From NCBI RefSeq assembly GCF_002483235.1, contig NZ_DLHN01000015.1, positions 1-34,996 of the forward strand: DNA of 34,996 nucleotides. The letters are read 5' to 3'. Origin of the DNA: Pedobacter glucosidilyticus (GTDB lineage Bacteria > Bacteroidota > Bacteroidia > Sphingobacteriales > Sphingobacteriaceae). The notes beneath the pieces are model-generated. The model did not search any database. It was not told the DNA's origin and saw only the letters and a program-made list of their open reading frames with translations. Numbering within the stretch: position 1 is the first letter of the stretch; every line of letters starts with the position of its first letter. Shown here piece after piece: positions 32,690-34,996 of the stretch. A program made the translations under genes and the position numbers.

Positions 32690-34900
32690 ATGAAAAAGTT
32701 CATTATCTTAAGCACATCTATTTTAATATTTCTAAGTTGTACAGGTTTTTCTCAAGACTTAAGCAAATTTGTAAATCCGTTTATAGGAACATCTAATGCC
32801 GGAAACACTCATCCAGGAGCAGTACTTCCGTGGGGCACAGCATCAGTGGTTCCGCACAATACTTACAAAGGCCCTACACCCTATGTACATGGCGAAAAAT
32901 ATTTGCTAGGCTTTGGTAACTTACAACTCTCTGGTGTAGGCTGCCCAGAAACTGGCAGTATTTTATTAAGACCCACCCATGGAGATCTTTTTACTGATGT
33001 AGAAAAAGGAAAATCAACCTATATTCATGAGCAAGCAGCACCGGGTTACTATAGTACTTTTTTAGAAACTCATCATATCTTAGCTCAAATGACAGCCACA
33101 CAAAGAAGTGGCAGATCAAAATATACCTATCCTAAAGGAAAAAATCATTTGATTATTGATTTAGGAACCACACAAAGCCATATTAAAGGTGGTTTAATAG
33201 AAATAATCTCTGATAATGAAATAAGAGGCTATAAAAATGAAGGTAATTTTTGCGATTCTAGATTATCAAGAAAAACATTCTTTTACATTAAAATCATTGG
33301 TCCTTCTTCAAAAACCGGATTGTTTAATGGCACCCAACTGCTAGCAGATAAAACTATCTCTGGAGAGAAAGTTGGTGCTTACTTAAGTTATAACTTTGTT
33401 AAAGAAACCAGTATAGAGGTTTTGGTAGGTATATCTTTCGTAAGTATAGAAAATGCAAAGCAAAACCTAGAGGCTGAACAACCTAAAGATAAATCTTTTA
33501 AAGAAATTAAAAACTTAGCCAGAAAAGCCTGGAATACAGAGCTTAGTAAGATAAAAGTAAAAGATGATGCTGATACCAACAAAACTAAATTTTATACGGC
33601 CTTATACCATACCCTTATCCATCCTATGGTTTATAATGATGTTAACAATGATTATTTAACCATGCAAACCGAAGATCAAAAAGAAAGATTTGTCAAAAAA
33701 ACAGATTATACAAGATATTCGGTTTTTTCTTTATGGGATACTTATAGAACTGTTCATCCATTATTTACATTGCTATACCCAAAACAGCAAAGAGACATGA
33801 CCCAAAGTATGATAGACATGTATAAAGAAGGGAAATGGCTACCAAAATGGGAATTATTTGGGCAAGAAAGTTGGGTAATGGTTGGAGACCCTGCCAGTAT
33901 CGTAATTGCAGACACCTATTTGAAGGGAATTAAAGATATTGACATTAAAACTGCTTACGAAGGGATGCTAAAAAGTGGTTCTTATCTAAAATCTCAAAAC
34001 TATCTTAGACCAGGTTTAAAAGAATATCTAAAATATGGTTATATCCCTATTGATAAAAGAGGTGGAGCCGATAGTACCCTGTTTTCTTTTAATAATGGTT
34101 ATGTATGGGGGCCGGTATCAACTGCACAAGAGTATTATCTGTCTGATTTTAATATTTCCAGAATAGCTAAAGCATTGGGTTTTAAAGATGATGAAAAAAC
34201 CTACTTAGAAAGAAGTAATAATTTTACCACCTTGTTTGATGATAGCTTAAAATTTTTTAGACCTAAAAACAGTAATGGTACTTGGCTTACTCCGTTTAAT
34301 CCCTTAGATAGAACCTTTGATATAAGATGGGAAAAAAGCGGTGGACATGGCTATGTAGAAGGTACTGCTTGGATTTATAGATTTTTTGTGCCGCATAACC
34401 CTCAAAAGCTGATTGCTTTGTTTGGCGGTAATAAACCTTTTAAGGATAGTTTGGATTTACTTTTTTCTAAAAAGTATTTTGATATTACCAACGAGCCTGA
34501 TATTAGCTATCCATACTTGTATAATTATATTGAAGGAGAAGAAAACAATACTTCTGCAACTGTTCATCACATCATAGATCATTCATACTCTACCAAACCT
34601 GGTGGCATCCCTGGTAATGATGATGCCGGAACGCTATCGGGATGGTTAGTTTTTGCAATGTCTGGCATTTATCCTGATTGCCCCGGAATTCCGGTTTATC
34701 AGATTAGTGTTCCAAAATTTAAAAAAGTGATATTAAACCTCTCTCAAGATTATTGGAGTTCTGATAAATTAACTATAGAAAGAATTGGTGAGGGTATAAA
34801 GATTAAAGAAATATGGCTTGATGGACAAAAACTATCTTCTTTTTCTATTAAGCATGAAGATCTTGTTAAAGCTAAAAAGTTAACTATTAAAACCTTTTAA
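32690..34900 (+). CDS. GH92 family alpha-mannosidase
   Basis: Calcium-dependent inverting exo-alpha-mannosidase, 736 residues. The N-terminus has the GH92 opening VNPFIGTSNAGNTHPGAVLPWG and LSGVGCPETG (read as NPFIGTSNAGNTHPGAVLPW). Later motifs: FSLWDTYRTVHPLFTLLYP, the acid region GGHGYVEGTAW (Glu557), and PGGIPGNDDAGTLSGW with Asp644 and Asp645, the expected base and metal residues. The signal MKKFIILSTSILIFLSC may be a lipoprotein type (Cys17) or cleave at GFSQ. It follows the esterase by 3 nt and ends at the terminator 34922. Known members act mostly on alpha-1,2/1,3/1,4 or phospho-mannose; linkage here is open. Confidence 0.93.
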   Translation: MKKFIILSTSILIFLSCTGFSQDLSKFVNPFIGTSNAGNTHPGAVLPWGTASVVPHNTYKGPTPYVHGEKYLLGFGNLQLSGVGCPETGSILLRPTHGDLFTDVEKGKSTYIHEQAAPGYYSTFLETHHILAQMTATQRSGRSKYTYPKGKNHLIIDLGTTQSHIKGGLIEIISDNEIRGYKNEGNFCDSRLSRKTFFYIKIIGPSSKTGLFNGTQLLADKTISGEKVGAYLSYNFVKETSIEVLVGISFVSIENAKQNLEAEQPKDKSFKEIKNLARKAWNTELSKIKVKDDADTNKTKFYTALYHTLIHPMVYNDVNNDYLTMQTEDQKERFVKKTDYTRYSVFSLWDTYRTVHPLFTLLYPKQQRDMTQSMIDMYKEGKWLPKWELFGQESWVMVGDPASIVIADTYLKGIKDIDIKTAYEGMLKSGSYLKSQNYLRPGLKEYLKYGYIPIDKRGGADSTLFSFNNGYVWGPVSTAQEYYLSDFNISRIAKALGFKDDEKTYLERSNNFTTLFDDSLKFFRPKNSNGTWLTPFNPLDRTFDIRWEKSGGHGYVEGTAWIYRFFVPHNPQKLIALFGGNKPFKDSLDLLFSKKYFDITNEPDISYPYLYNYIEGEENNTSATVHHIIDHSYSTKPGGIPGNDDAGTLSGWLVFAMSGIYPDCPGIPVYQISVPKFKKVILNLSQDYWSSDKLTIERIGEGIKIKEIWLDGQKLSSFSIKHEDLVKAKKLTIKTF

Positions 34901-34921
34901 ATTTTTTACCTCTTTTTCCAT

Positions 34922-34955
34922 TTTTATCAGTGATATTTGATTATCACTGATAAAA
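34922..34955 (+). terminator. Intrinsic terminator after GH92
   Basis: Perfect 14-bp stem TTTTATCAGTGATA / TATCACTGATAAAA with loop TTTGAT, followed by a T-rich stretch. It starts 22 nt after the GH92 stop. Confidence 0.85.
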
Positions 34956-34959
34956 TTTC

Positions 34960-34995
34960 TTATTTCTTGAATATGACATCACCAACATCAAAAAG
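34960..34995 (-). CDS. Possible C-terminal end of a gene entering from the right
   Basis: On the minus strand the last twelve codons read LFDVGDVIFKK and stop (TAA). The composition is protein-like, and a convergent gene would explain a terminator in the 3' gap. Only eleven residues are visible, so no identification is possible; it could be chance. Confidence 0.3.
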   Translation of the reverse strand, partial: LFDVGDVIFKK

Positions 34996-34996
34996 T

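Noticed and set aside
1..34996. CRISPR arrays, insertion sequences, prophage or integrase genes
   Set aside because: No regularly spaced repeats, transposase, integrase or phage structural genes were seen on either strand.

Overview
The window looks like chromosomal DNA of a Bacteroidota species, most likely a Sphingobacteriaceae (Pedobacter-like) relative. Evidence: AT-rich sequence; promoters of the Bacteroidota type (TTTG, about 20 nt, TAnnTTTG) in front of a tRNA, bamD and other genes; a SusC/SusD pair; a DUF4835 protein; a DUF2723 membrane protein; a YtxJ-type protein; and a membrane-anchored AraC regulator. No insertion sequence, phage gene, CRISPR array or rRNA gene was seen.

Left part (1-16,500): housekeeping. 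The left edge has two near-identical minus-strand promoters that point out of the window. Then come a plus-strand run bamD-rpoZ-coaBC-DUF4835-recN-fabI, a bidirectional terminator, and a long minus-strand DUF2723 membrane gene. Next are tRNA-Gln(TTG)-prs-rplY with a terminator between the tRNA and prs, a 57-residue two-helix membrane protein, recF-DUF721 on the minus strand, a membrane-anchored TPR protein, ribH, a 39-residue lipoprotein, an exported protein joined to a YtxJ-like protein, and a minus-strand lipoprotein.

Right part (16,700-34,996): a glycan utilisation locus. On the minus strand, in transcription order, it runs AraC-type membrane regulator, SusC, SusD, a strong terminator hairpin, an NCS1-type permease, a 63-residue membrane protein, a cytosolic ADP-ribosylglycohydrolase-family protein, sulfatase, clan-A-like glycoside hydrolase, and a second sulfatase. 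Diverging from the regulator on the plus strand are a CE1-type esterase and a GH92 alpha-mannosidase. The probable logic is that SusCD imports a fragment, periplasmic sulfatases, glycosidase and esterase trim it, and the NCS1 permease brings a small product to the ADP-ribosylglycohydrolase-family enzyme in the cytosol. The permease, tiny membrane protein and ADP-ribosylglycohydrolase trio inside a sulfatase-rich locus is the most unusual arrangement here; its substrate cannot be read from sequence alone.

Recurring regulatory themes are possible leaderless mRNAs (bamD, recF) and intrinsic terminators placed just before a start codon (prs, ribH) or inside an operon (after susD).
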